Shown here: in pieces, positions 35,302 to 44,700 of the stretch
How the letters are laid out: each line of letters starts with the position of its first letter
Position numbering within the stretch: the stretch's first letter is position 1
DNA from: Rhizobiaceae bacterium
Lineage (GTDB): Bacteria; Pseudomonadota; Alphaproteobacteria; Rhizobiales; Rhizobiaceae
Direction: 5' to 3'
Assembly (NCBI GenBank): GCA_017640615.1
Contig: JAEPQK010000006.1
Coordinates: 124,001 to 188,000 of the forward strand
Length of the DNA stretch: 64,000 bases
Made by a program: the position numbers and the translations under genes
Notes under the pieces: generated by a model
Databases searched by the model: none
Told to the model about the DNA's origin: nothing
Seen by the model: only the letters and a program-made list of their open reading frames with translations

Positions 35302-36237
35302 ATGCATCCAGCCTTCTCCATCATCATCTTCACGACGCTTTCCGGCCTGGGCTACGGGCTGGCGGCGTTGCTTGGCCTTGGCTTGCTCGATCCCGCACAG
35401 ATGGCAACGAAGGCGGCGCACGTCATTGCGCTGGCGCTGATTGGCGGCGGGCTGATTTCCTCCACCCTTCATCTCGGCAATCCGCAGCGCGCATGGCGGG
35501 CGTTTTCGCAATGGCGCTCAAGCTGGCTGTCGCGGGAAGGGGTGCTGGCGATCTTCACCTTCGTACCGCTCACCTGGTCTGCCTGGCTTGCCGTATTCGA
35601 GAGTCGTTGGGAGCCAGTCATTGGAACCGCAGGCACGCTTTTGTGTGCGATCACCGTGTTTTCCACCTCGATGATCTACGCGTCGTTGAAGTCGATCGAC
35701 AGCTGGCACAGCCCGTGGACGCCGGCATCCTATCTCGGTTTCTCAGCCGCATCCGGCGCAACAGCGACTGCCCTGTTTGCGGCATTGGGCGGCGCTGAAA
35801 GCTTGTGGCCCTTTGCGCTCGGTGCAGCGGTGCTCGTCGCGGTCGCATGGGCGATCAAGCTTGGGTGGCGAGAGCAGACTGGTCGCCCGCCGCTGTCCAC
35901 GCCGGAGACCGCGACGGGTCTTGGACATCTCGGCACGGTGCGGGAGCTCGAGCCGCCGCATATGACCGACAATTATCTCACCCGCGAGATGGGATTTCGC
36001 GTCGGCCGCAAACATGCGCGCAAGCTATGGCTGATCGCATCGGTTGTGGGGTGCGGGGTACCGGTCGTACTTCTGATTGGCCTTGCCGTCGCGGCCGGCG
36101 CACCAGGGGGTGCGGCGACGCTGGTTTCGCTGGCCGCACTTGCGTCGCTTATGGCAGGCATTCTTGTCGAGCGCTGGCTGTTCTTTGCCGAAGCGCGGCA
36201 CGCAGTGATGAACTATTACCGCGGACAGCTCAGTTGA
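35302..36237 (+). CDS. soeC: Membrane anchor subunit, DmsC/SoeC-like
   Basis: 311 residues with eight or more hydrophobic segments and the DmsC-type pattern (STLHLGNPQRAWRAFSQWRS near residues 54-73, then SWLSREG). It anchors the complex in the inner membrane and passes electrons to quinone. It starts 4 bases after the soeB stop. Its 3' end overlaps the convergent histidine phosphatase gene by 8 bases. Confidence 0.83.
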   Translation: MHPAFSIIIFTTLSGLGYGLAALLGLGLLDPAQMATKAAHVIALALIGGGLISSTLHLGNPQRAWRAFSQWRSSWLSREGVLAIFTFVPLTWSAWLAVFESRWEPVIGTAGTLLCAITVFSTSMIYASLKSIDSWHSPWTPASYLGFSAASGATATALFAALGGAESLWPFALGAAVLVAVAWAIKLGWREQTGRPPLSTPETATGLGHLGTVRELEPPHMTDNYLTREMGFRVGRKHARKLWLIASVVGCGVPVVLLIGLAVAAGAPGGAATLVSLAALASLMAGILVERWLFFAEARHAVMNYYRGQLS

Positions 36238-36781
36238 TGCGTATGCGCCCGGCGACGCCCAGGTCTTCGCCGCCGCGCGAAACGATCACCGCTTCGCCTT
36301 CGCGCGCGCCGGTGCCGAGCAGTTCGGCGATCACTTCCTCATGCGTGACGAGGATGAGGTTGCGCGCGCCGGTGTAACCTTCGATCTGCTCACGGAGCCG
36401 GTCCAGCCGGTCTTCGTGACCCACTTCGTCAGGCAGCCAGTCGAGCGCGTCGTTGTCGGTCACTTCCTCGTCGCGGAACGCGATGTTAGCGGTGTCGCGG
36501 CAACGGCAGAAGCGGCTGGTTTCGACATGATCGATCGGCGCACCTCGGGCCTGAAACAGCGCGCCAATGCGCCTCGCCTGGTGTTCGCCTCGATCCGAGA
36601 GATTTCGCTGCGTGCCGCAGTTTTCTATATCGAAATTGGCAGGGTCGCCCGCGCCCGGCGCATAGGCATGGCGCAGGAGCACGACCTGCCCACCGGTTCT
36701 AAGCAAAACCCAGCCGGCCTCGGTAGCGGCGGCGGGGGAAATACAGAGCAATGCGAGTGCGAAAACGGCGAAACGGAGCAT
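36230..36781 (-). CDS. Exported histidine phosphatase-family protein
   Basis: 183 residues; GAGG lies 6 bases before the ATG at 36781. Residues 1-19 are a signal peptide (FALALLCISPAAA). The phosphoglycerate mutase-like motif reads VVLLRHAYAPG, with Ala in place of the usual Gly of RHG. The second histidine lies in LILVTHEEVI, and LSDRGEHQARRIG is also typical. It is periplasmic; the substrate is unknown. Confidence 0.82.
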   Translation of the reverse strand: MLRFAVFALALLCISPAAATEAGWVLLRTGGQVVLLRHAYAPGAGDPANFDIENCGTQRNLSDRGEHQARRIGALFQARGAPIDHVETSRFCRCRDTANIAFRDEEVTDNDALDWLPDEVGHEDRLDRLREQIEGYTGARNLILVTHEEVIAELLGTGAREGEAVIVSRGGEDLGVAGRIRIN

Positions 36782-37000
36782 GGATACCTCAGACATTCCG
36801 CATATAGGTTCAGCAGCGCGCAGGAAAAGCAACCGCGCGCGTTTCCATGCCGCAACCGTGCTGGCGCATCGTGAGTTCCAGCCGTGCCATTTGCGGCCAA
36901 GGCAGGCGCACGCTAGACATTTGCCAACCGGCGCGGTGGTTCCCGCGCCTATGATCCTGACAACCGACGTCTGACCAGCGCGACAAGCGGAGGCAAACCA

Positions 37001-38458
37001 ATGCTCCAGAATGCCAACCCATACATGAAACAAGCGAACCTGATCGGTGGCAAATGGGTCGAGGCGGATTCCGGCGCCAAAATCGATGTCGTGAACCCGG
37101 CCAATGGCAAGGTGTTGGGAACGATCCCGAAATGCGGCCAGGCCGAGACGGCCCGCGCAATCGAGGCTGCCCAAAAGGCATTCGAAAGCTTCCGCAAGAC
37201 AACCGCGCTCGAGCGTTCCAAGATGCTGCGCAAGCTGCATGACGCGCTTCTGGACAATCAGGATTCTCTGGCCGAACTCCTGACGCTCGAGCAGGGCAAG
37301 TCGCTCGCCGAGGCCAAGGGCGAGATCGGCGCGTCCGCGGCCTATGTGCTTTGGTTCGCTGAGGAAGCCCGGCGTACCTATGGCGATGTCATCCCGTCGC
37401 CCTGGGCCGACCGTCGCGTTATCGTGACCAAGGAGCCGGTCGGCGTGATCGCCGCGATTACGCCCTGGAACTTCCCGTCATCCATGCTGGCGCGCAAGAT
37501 CGGACCTGCGATTGCGGCGGGCTGCACCAGTGTCGTCAAGCCCGCGACGCAGACACCTTATTCGGGCCTTGCATGGGGTGTGCTCGCGGAGGAAGCCGGC
37601 ATTCCGGCCGGCGTCATCAACATCGTCACGGGTGCTGCAGGCGAGATCGGTGACGAACTCTGCACCAATCCGCTTGTGAAGAAGATCACTTTCACCGGCT
37701 CGACGCCGATCGGCAAACTGCTTTTGGAAAAAGCCGCCGGCACCGTGAAGAAGGTCTCGATGGAGCTTGGTGGCAACGCGCCGTTCCTGGTCTTCGACGA
37801 CGCGGATATCGACCGGGCCGTTGAAGGCGCCATGACCGCCAAATACCGCAATTCCGGCCAGACCTGTGTGTGCACCAATCGCTTTTTCGTACAGGCGGGC
37901 GTCTACGACGCTTTTGTGGAGAAACTGGCCAAGGCCTCGAAGGCGCTTAAGGTTGGTCCGGGCGTCGATGAGGGCGTTCAGCAGGGGCCGCTGATCGACG
38001 AGAAGGCGGTCGAGAAGGTCGAGGAGCTGGTGGCGGACGCCACCCAGAACGGCGGCAAGATCGTCGCTGGCGGCAAGCGCCATGCGCTGGGCGGTTCTTT
38101 TTTCGAGCCGACCGTCATCGCTGACGCAACGCCGAAAATGAAGTTCATGAAGGAAGAGATTTTTGGTCCTGTTGCGCCGGTCTTCCGCTTCGAGACCGAA
38201 GAGGAAGCGATCGCGCTCGCAAACGACACCGAATATGGGCTCGCCTGCTATTTCTACACAAGCGATCTCGGCCGCGCCTTCCGCGTGATGGGCGAGCTCA
38301 AATACGGCATGGTCGGCGTCAATGAAGGACTGATCACCACGCCGGAAGCTCCGTTTGGCGGCGTGAAGGAATCGGGCCTTGGCCGCGAGGGCGGTCATCA
38401 GGGCATCGAGGACTATCTCGACACCAAATATGTCTGCATTGGCGGTCTAGGCGGCTGA
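37001..38458 (+). CDS. gabD: Succinate-semialdehyde dehydrogenase
   Basis: 485 residues, full-length aldehyde dehydrogenase. ITPWNFPSSMLARKIGPAIA is the NAD(P)-binding region, MELGGNAPF carries the general base glutamate, and Cys289 (GQTCVCTNRF) is the nucleophile. The double-cysteine CVC context and overall match are typical of GabD, which turns succinate semialdehyde into succinate in GABA breakdown. AGCGGAGG precedes the ATG. No gabT is adjacent, and its 3' end overlaps kdgK on the other strand by 12 bases. Confidence 0.88.
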   Translation: MLQNANPYMKQANLIGGKWVEADSGAKIDVVNPANGKVLGTIPKCGQAETARAIEAAQKAFESFRKTTALERSKMLRKLHDALLDNQDSLAELLTLEQGKSLAEAKGEIGASAAYVLWFAEEARRTYGDVIPSPWADRRVIVTKEPVGVIAAITPWNFPSSMLARKIGPAIAAGCTSVVKPATQTPYSGLAWGVLAEEAGIPAGVINIVTGAAGEIGDELCTNPLVKKITFTGSTPIGKLLLEKAAGTVKKVSMELGGNAPFLVFDDADIDRAVEGAMTAKYRNSGQTCVCTNRFFVQAGVYDAFVEKLAKASKALKVGPGVDEGVQQGPLIDEKAVEKVEELVADATQNGGKIVAGGKRHALGGSFFEPTVIADATPKMKFMKEEIFGPVAPVFRFETEEEAIALANDTEYGLACYFYTSDLGRAFRVMGELKYGMVGVNEGLITTPEAPFGGVKESGLGREGGHQGIEDYLDTKYVCIGGLGG

Positions 38459-39409
38459 GGGCGCCGCACTTTCGCCCGTAAAGGCCGCGCGCAGCAGGTC
38501 GAAAGGCGCGAGCGCACCGCGTACGCACACGACCGCGGCTGCCGTGCGGTGCGCATGGCCGGCGGCCTCCGGGCCGTTATGGCCACTCAGCCGGGCGGTG
38601 AGATAGCCGCCATTGAAGCTATCGCCCGCGCCGGTGGTGTCGACCGCGTTGTCGGCTCGCGAAGCCGGTGAGCGTGAGACCTTGCCGTCGAACAAAACCA
38701 GCGCGTCCTCCGTGCCGTTCTTCACCACGATTTCGGTAACTCCGGCATCCGCCACGCGTTGCATCGTCAATTCCGGTGTCGCATCGCCATAAAGCTCCTG
38801 CTCGTCCGGAAAGGTAGGGAGAACAATGTCGGAGACGGCAAGCGCGGCGTTGATTTCCTGCTGGGCATAGTCACGCGAAGCCCAAAGGCGCGCCCGGTAG
38901 TTTGGATCGAACGCGATAATCGTGCCGTCGGCTCGTGCTTTCGCAAGTGCCGTGAGCAAGGTCCGGCGCGCGGGCTCATCCAGAATTGCCAAAGTGATTC
39001 CGGAAACATAGGCAAGCCGCAGACCCGAAAGGCTTTTATCGAGTGCGGCCGGGTCCGAGGCGAGTTGCCTGGCGGCGGAATCGGCGCGCCAATATGTGAA
39101 GGAGCGTTCCACGCCCTCCAGCGTGATTGCATAGAGACCGGGCCGCGCGCCGGCGATGACCGGACTGGCGCCTGTGCTTATGCCGTTTTCGTCCAGAAAA
39201 TCCTTCTGGCGCCGCGAGAACTGATCGTCGCCGAATGCGGTGACGTAGTCGCATCGCGCCTCAGGCAACAGCGCACGCAGCGCCCAGAGCGTGTTGAGCG
39301 TGTCGCCCGCATATCCCATGCGCCAGGCATCGCCGTCCGATGCTGACAATTCCAGCATGCATTCTCCGATCGCGGCAATTCCGACAGGCTTTTCCAATAT
39401 GCTCTCCAT
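38447..39409 (-). CDS. kdgK: PfkB-family sugar kinase, probably 2-keto-3-deoxygluconate kinase
   Basis: 320 residues. The N-terminal motif is AAIGECMLELSASDGDAWRM, and the ATP/catalytic signature DTTGAGDSFNGGYLTARLSG lies near the C-terminus. GECMLEL and the GYAGDTLNT motif are typical of KDG kinases of the Entner-Doudoroff route for uronates. There is no neighbouring aldolase, so the substrate is assigned by motif only. Confidence 0.82.
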   Translation of the reverse strand: MESILEKPVGIAAIGECMLELSASDGDAWRMGYAGDTLNTLWALRALLPEARCDYVTAFGDDQFSRRQKDFLDENGISTGASPVIAGARPGLYAITLEGVERSFTYWRADSAARQLASDPAALDKSLSGLRLAYVSGITLAILDEPARRTLLTALAKARADGTIIAFDPNYRARLWASRDYAQQEINAALAVSDIVLPTFPDEQELYGDATPELTMQRVADAGVTEIVVKNGTEDALVLFDGKVSRSPASRADNAVDTTGAGDSFNGGYLTARLSGHNGPEAAGHAHRTAAAVVCVRGALAPFDLLRAAFTGESAAPSAA

Positions 39410-39535
39410 TCCGTGCGGGCGCCGAATACCATAGCGATCTGAGCGCGCCTATTGTGTGGGTGAGCGAATTGTAACTTGCGGCGCGGGTCGGGCTTGCGCG
39501 ATTGTGCGGCGCAATTCGAACCTTGAGACATATGC

Positions 39536-39973
39536 ATGAAGCACTCGCCCGGCCGTTACGCCGTTCTCGCTGCAATCGTGGCTCTCGTTGTCGCTGGTTG
39601 GCTGGTTATGGCCGGGCGCCATACGCCGCCCGAGGGCGCCGACCTCTCGCGCAGCAAGGCAAGTGCAAACGGTATTTATGAGGTCACCATCGAACCGGAG
39701 GCGGAGCCGGTCGAGCAGGGACCGTTGCACACTTGGCTGGCGCGGGTGAAGCTGCCCGATGGCACGCCTGTTGTGAATGCGCAGATCGGCGTCGATGGCG
39801 GCATGCCGGCGCATGGGCATGGCCTGCCGACCGCGCCGAAGGCCTCACATGTGGGTGACGGGGTTTATCGAATCGAGGGCATGCGCTTCAACATGGGCGG
39901 GCTGTGGGAGTTGCGCCTGTCGCTCAACGGGCCTACCGGTGAGGATGAGGTTGTCTTCAACATCCAACTCTAG
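39536..39973 (+). CDS. YtkA/FixH-like membrane-anchored protein
   Basis: 145 residues. One N-terminal hydrophobic segment (about 9-26) is followed by a periplasmic beta-domain of the YtkA/FixH type (GGMPAHGHGLPTAPKASHVG, then RIEGMRFNMGGLWELRLSLN). Related domains occur in copper and haem-protein assembly contexts. Its end overlaps the start of the di-haem peroxidase gene by 29 bases, so the two are probably co-translated and functionally linked, perhaps as partner or metal-handling factor. Confidence 0.82.
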   Translation: MKHSPGRYAVLAAIVALVVAGWLVMAGRHTPPEGADLSRSKASANGIYEVTIEPEAEPVEQGPLHTWLARVKLPDGTPVVNAQIGVDGGMPAHGHGLPTAPKASHVGDGVYRIEGMRFNMGGLWELRLSLNGPTGEDEVVFNIQL

Positions 39974-41189
39974 CCGGAGATGCATTGGGCGAGCGGCCGC
40001 GCAGGTCGCGCTCGCTTCCCTGGCCGCGTGGTTGCTGGCAGCCTGCGACCCGTCTGCGCTCAGCCGCGAAGAGATCGAGGTCGCAAAATCGCTGACGCTG
40101 TCGGCATTGCCGCCGGTTCCACCTGACCCAACCAACCGCGTCGCTGACGAGCCGCGCGCGGCGGCCTTCGGCGCAACGCTGTTCTTCGACCCTGCCTTGA
40201 GCATCAATGGCGAGGTATCCTGCGGCACATGCCATAAGATCGATCGGCAGTTTCAGGACGATCTGCCGCGTGGCCACGCGATCGGCATCACACCTCGCCG
40301 CACCATGCCGCTCGCCGGCGTGGCCTATAATTCCTGGCAGTTCTGGGATGGGCGGCGCGACAGTTTGTGGGCGCAGGCGATTACGCCGCTTGAGGACATT
40401 CGCGAACATGGCGGCAACCGGCTTTTCCATGTGCGTTTGATAGCTGAGCGCTATCGCGAGCGTTATGAAAGCCTGTTCGGTCCGCTGCCTGATCTCGCAG
40501 GCCTGCCGGATCATGCGGGGCCGCTTGGCACGCTTGCCGAAAAGGCCGCCTGGCGCGCGATACCGCCTGATCGGCAGGAGGCTATCAACACCGCCTTTGC
40601 CAATATCGGCAAGGCTATGGCCGCATTCGAACGCACGCTTCTGCCCGCGGAAACACGCTTCGACCGGCATGTGACAGCCCTTGCGTCAGGAAAAGAGCCA
40701 GCCGGCGACGCTGCCTTTTCCGAGCTCGAAAGCGAGGGGCTGAAGCTCTTCATTGGCAGCGCGGGATGCACCAACTGTCACAACGGGCCGCTGCTGACAG
40801 ACGGCCAGTTTCACAATACCGGCGTGCCTGCCGACCCGGCCAATCCCGAAGACCGGGGGCGCGCCGGTGCTGTCAGGCAGGTGATTTCCGACCCCTTCAA
40901 CTGCCTCGGCCCGTACAGCGACGGCTCCGAAGCCGATTGCGACGAGCTGGAATTCATGGTGCCAGCGGGGGAGGCTCTGGAACGCGCCTTCAAGACGCCT
41001 TCGCTGCGAGGCGTGGCCGATCGCGCGCCGTTCATGCATGCGGGGCAGATTCTGACGCTGGAAGACGCGGTAGATCATTACAATCGCGCGCCGGACGCGC
41101 CTTCAGGGCAAAGCGAAATTCAGCCGCTCGACCTAACCGACCGGGGTCGCGCAGCACTTGTCGCCTTCCTGAAAACCCTCGGCCCTTAG
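39945..41189 (+). CDS. Di-haem cytochrome c peroxidase (MauG family), lipoprotein
   Basis: 414 residues from the ATG at 39945, inside the preceding gene. The next upstream starts would give unrelated sequence. The signal peptide ends in a lipobox LLAAC with Cys34, so the protein is predicted to be lipid-anchored. Two c-type haem motifs are present: CGTCH (Cys93, Cys96, His97) and CTNCH (Cys275, Cys278, His279). It reduces peroxide with electrons from small cytochromes, or modifies a partner protein as MauG does. The C-terminus meets putR in a 4-base convergent overlap. Confidence 0.88.
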   Translation: MRLSSTSNSSRRCIGRAAAQVALASLAAWLLAACDPSALSREEIEVAKSLTLSALPPVPPDPTNRVADEPRAAAFGATLFFDPALSINGEVSCGTCHKIDRQFQDDLPRGHAIGITPRRTMPLAGVAYNSWQFWDGRRDSLWAQAITPLEDIREHGGNRLFHVRLIAERYRERYESLFGPLPDLAGLPDHAGPLGTLAEKAAWRAIPPDRQEAINTAFANIGKAMAAFERTLLPAETRFDRHVTALASGKEPAGDAAFSELESEGLKLFIGSAGCTNCHNGPLLTDGQFHNTGVPADPANPEDRGRAGAVRQVISDPFNCLGPYSDGSEADCDELEFMVPAGEALERAFKTPSLRGVADRAPFMHAGQILTLEDAVDHYNRAPDAPSGQSEIQPLDLTDRGRAALVAFLKTLGP

Positions 41190-41647
41190 CCGTCCTTCAC
41201 CGTCTCCATGGCAACGAAGGTCGATGTGTGCTCGACATGCGGCAGCGACGATATACGCTCGCCCAGCACGCGGCGGTAGGCGGCAATGTCGCTGGTACGC
41301 ACCTTGAGCAAATAATCGAAGCTCGCAGCGATCATGTGGCACTGCTCGACCTCCGGGATTGCGGAGGCAGCATCGTTGAAGGCGGTGAGGGCGCTCGAGC
41401 GTGTGTCCGATAGCGTGACCTGCACAAAGGCGACATGGCCTTCGCCCATGCGCTCATGATCGATCAGAGCGGTGTAGCCGCGAATGATGCCGTCGCGCTC
41501 CAGTCGCCGCACCCGCGCCTGTACGGGCGTCTTTGTCAGGCCGACCCGGTTGGCGAGCTCTGCCATGGAGAGGCGTCCGTCGGCAGACAGTGCGGCAAGG
41601 ATATTCCGGTCGATGCGATCCAGTTGGGCTGTATCGGGTGATTTCAT
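41186..41647 (-). CDS. putR: Lrp/AsnC-family regulator of proline utilisation
   Basis: 153 residues. Helix-turn-helix MAELANRVGLTKTPVQARVR covers about 28-47; the ligand-binding RAM domain covers 65-150. It is divergent from putA by 129 bases, the arrangement of PutR in other alphaproteobacteria, where it activates putA in response to proline. This fits a PutA that lacks its own DNA-binding domain. Confidence 0.9.
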   Translation of the reverse strand: MKSPDTAQLDRIDRNILAALSADGRLSMAELANRVGLTKTPVQARVRRLERDGIIRGYTALIDHERMGEGHVAFVQVTLSDTRSSALTAFNDAASAIPEVEQCHMIAASFDYLLKVRTSDIAAYRRVLGERISSLPHVEHTSTFVAMETVKDG

Positions 41648-41712
41648 AGTCTGTTCGATCCAATGAGGCGTGCATCATTAGCGCGGAACGCGCCGCAGCG
41701 CCAGATATTCGG

Positions 41713-41722
41713 GTCATATGAC
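41713..41722. promoter_or_regulatory. GTCATATGAC palindrome in the putR-putA region
   Basis: This is a perfect 10-bp palindrome 54 bases before the putA start and 65 bases before putR. It is a candidate PutR site; Lrp-type sites are loose, so this is tentative. Confidence 0.35.
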
Positions 41723-41776
41723 TTGCGAGCTTCGTGTTAGATTGCTTCACTTTCCCGGATTTGGAGCTTCTGCATC

Positions 41777-44700
41777 ATGACTGCCGCCCTGACCGAGCTG
41801 CGCAAGACGATCCGTGCCAACACATTGCCGGACGAGACTGAGGCCGTAGCGCGTCTCGTCGAGACAGCTGCGCTTTCGCCTGACGATCGAGCGGCGATTT
41901 CGGCCGATGCGGCTGGGCTCGTGCGAGCCGTGCGCGGCTCGACCAACCCGCAGCTCATGGAGGCGTTTCTCGCCGAATACGGGCTTTCGACGCGCGAAGG
42001 TGTCGCACTGATGTGCCTGGCGGAGGCGCTGCTGCGCGTGCCGGATGCGGAGACCGTGGACGAGCTCATCCGCGACAAGATCGCACCGCACGACTGGTCG
42101 GAGCATATCGGCGATTCCGGGTCGATTTTCGTCAACGCCTCGACCTGGGCGCTGATGTTGACCGGCCGGGTGCTGGAAGAGGGCGAGGCGGGGATTGAAG
42201 GCACGCTGCGCTCGCTGGTGCGCCGCCTTGGCGAGCCGGTCATTCGCCGCGCCGTCGGCACGGCCATGCGCGAGCTTGGCGAGCAGTTCGTGCTTGGCCG
42301 CAACATCAAGGAAGCGCGCAAGAACGGCTCCTCGGCGCGTGCGAAGGGCTACCTCTATTCCTACGATATGCTGGGCGAGGCGGCGCGCACTGAGGAGGAC
42401 GCCAAGCGCTACTGGAAGGCCTATGCCGACGCCATAGCGGAACTCGACAGCGGTTCTGAAGGCAACGACATTCGCAAAAATCCGGGCATCTCGGTCAAGC
42501 TCTCCGCGCTGCATCCGCGCTACGAGCTGGCGCAGAAGGAGGCAATGCTGCCGGTCATGGTCAAGCGGCTGAGGTCGCTTTGCCACGCCGCCCACAATGC
42601 GCGAATGGGCCTCAATATTGACGCGGAGGAGGCCGACCGGCTCGACCTTTCGCTGGACGTGATCGAACAGGTTCTGTCCGACGAGGAGTTCGCCGACTGG
42701 GCCGGTTTCGGCGTGGTGGTTCAGGCGTATGGCCCGCGCGCGGCGTTCGTGATCGACTGGCTGCATGCGCTGGCCGAAAAGCTCGACCGCCGCATCATGG
42801 TGCGGCTGGTAAAGGGCGCTTACTGGGACACCGAAATCAAACGCGCGCAGGTACTTGGCCTGCCGGGTTATCCGGTTTTTACCCGCAAGGTGAACACGGA
42901 TGCGTCTTACATCGCCTGCGCGCGCAAGCTGCTCGGCATGACCGACCGCATCTACCCGCAATTCGCCACGCATAACGCGCATACCGTTGCCGCCATCCTG
43001 AACATGGCCGGCAAGGATCGCGATGCATTCGAGTTCCAGCGTCTGCACGGCATGGGCGAGGCGCTGCACGAGACGGTGCGCAAACGCGAGGGCACGCGCT
43101 GCCGCATCTATGCGCCGGTCGGCGCACATGAAGATCTGCTTGCCTATCTGGTGCGGCGGCTGCTCGAAAACGGAGCCAATTCGTCCTTCGTACACCAGAT
43201 CGTGGATGAGCATGTGCAACCGGAGCAGATTGCCGCGGACCCATTCGAACAGGTGCTGAGCAGCGCCTCTGCACACAACACCGCGATCCCGATGCCGGCG
43301 GACATATTCCGCCCGCAGCGCCCGAACTCCGCCGGCTTCGACATCGCCTACGCCGAAACGCTGACGGTGCTGGGCGAACAGATGTCGCCCTTCGCCGCCC
43401 CGCATCGCTGGCAGGCGGCGCCGCTGGTGGCGCGCAAGGGCAAGGGCGGCAAAGGTCGGGATGTGGTCAACCCGGCCAATCACGACGATGTGGTCGGTTC
43501 GGTGGTCGAGGCAACGTCGGCGGATGTCAAATCCGCAGTGTATTCGGCCCTGAAGGCGCAGCCGGCATGGGCGGCACGGCCGGTGAGCGAGCGCGCAGCG
43601 CTGCTGTCGAAAATCGCCGAACTTTATGAAGAGCACACCGGCGAATTCCTGGCACTTGCCACCCGCGAGGCAGGCAAGACGCTGGCGGATGCCGTGGCCG
43701 AGCTGCGCGAGGCAGTGGATTTTCTGCACTATTATGCTGTTGGCGCGGGCAGCGCGGAGAAAGGCAGCGATGCGCGCGGCGTGATCGGCTGCATCTCGCC
43801 CTGGAATTTTCCGCTGGCAATCTTCACCGGCCAGATAGCCGCCGCCCTTGTGACCGGCAACGCCGTGATCGCAAAACCCGCCGAGCAGACATCGCTGATC
43901 GCCCATCGCGCCGTAGAGCTGATGCGCCAGGCCGGTGTTCCTGCCGACATCATCCAGCTACTACCGGGCGATGGCCCGGCCGTCGGTCAGCCGCTGACGG
44001 CCGATCCGCGCATCGCCGGCGTGTGCTTCACCGGTTCGGTCGAGGTTGCGCGGGCGATCGAGCGCCAGCTAGCAAAAACTGCCGCGCCCGACGCAATGCT
44101 GATCGCGGAGACGGGCGGTCTCAATGCGATGATTGTCGATTCCACCGCATTGCCCGAGCAGGCCGTGCGCGACGTGATCGCGTCGGCTTTCCAGAGTGCC
44201 GGTCAGCGCTGCTCGGCGCTGCGCATGCTCTATGTTCAGCGCGACGTGGCCGACAAGGTGATCGGCATGCTGCGCGGAGCGATGCGCGCTCTTTCAGTGG
44301 GCGACCCCTGGCAGATTTCGACCGATGTCGGACCTCTGATCGACGATGAGGCCAATCGCGCCATAACTGCCTATTGCGAGGAGCTGATCGCTGCCGACAA
44401 GCTGATCGAAAAGCTCGAGACACCGCGCGGCGGACATTTCCTTGCGCCGCACCTCTTCCGTGTGTCGGGCATCGAGGAACTGGAACGCGAGATTTTCGGA
44501 CCAGTGTTGCATGTCGCGACCTTCGAGGCCGACGAGATCGACAAGGTAATCGCATCGGTCAATGCGCGCGGTTACGGGCTGACCTTCGGGCTGCATACCC
44601 GCATCGATGCGCGCGTTCAGCACGTGATCGACCGCGTACGCGCCGGCAATCTCTACGTGAACCGCAACCAGATCGGCGCGGTCGTCGGGGCGCAGCCATT

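Noticed and set aside
41747-43906. Minus-strand reading frame of 719 codons opposite putA
   Set aside because: Antisense shadow of an unmistakable PutA.
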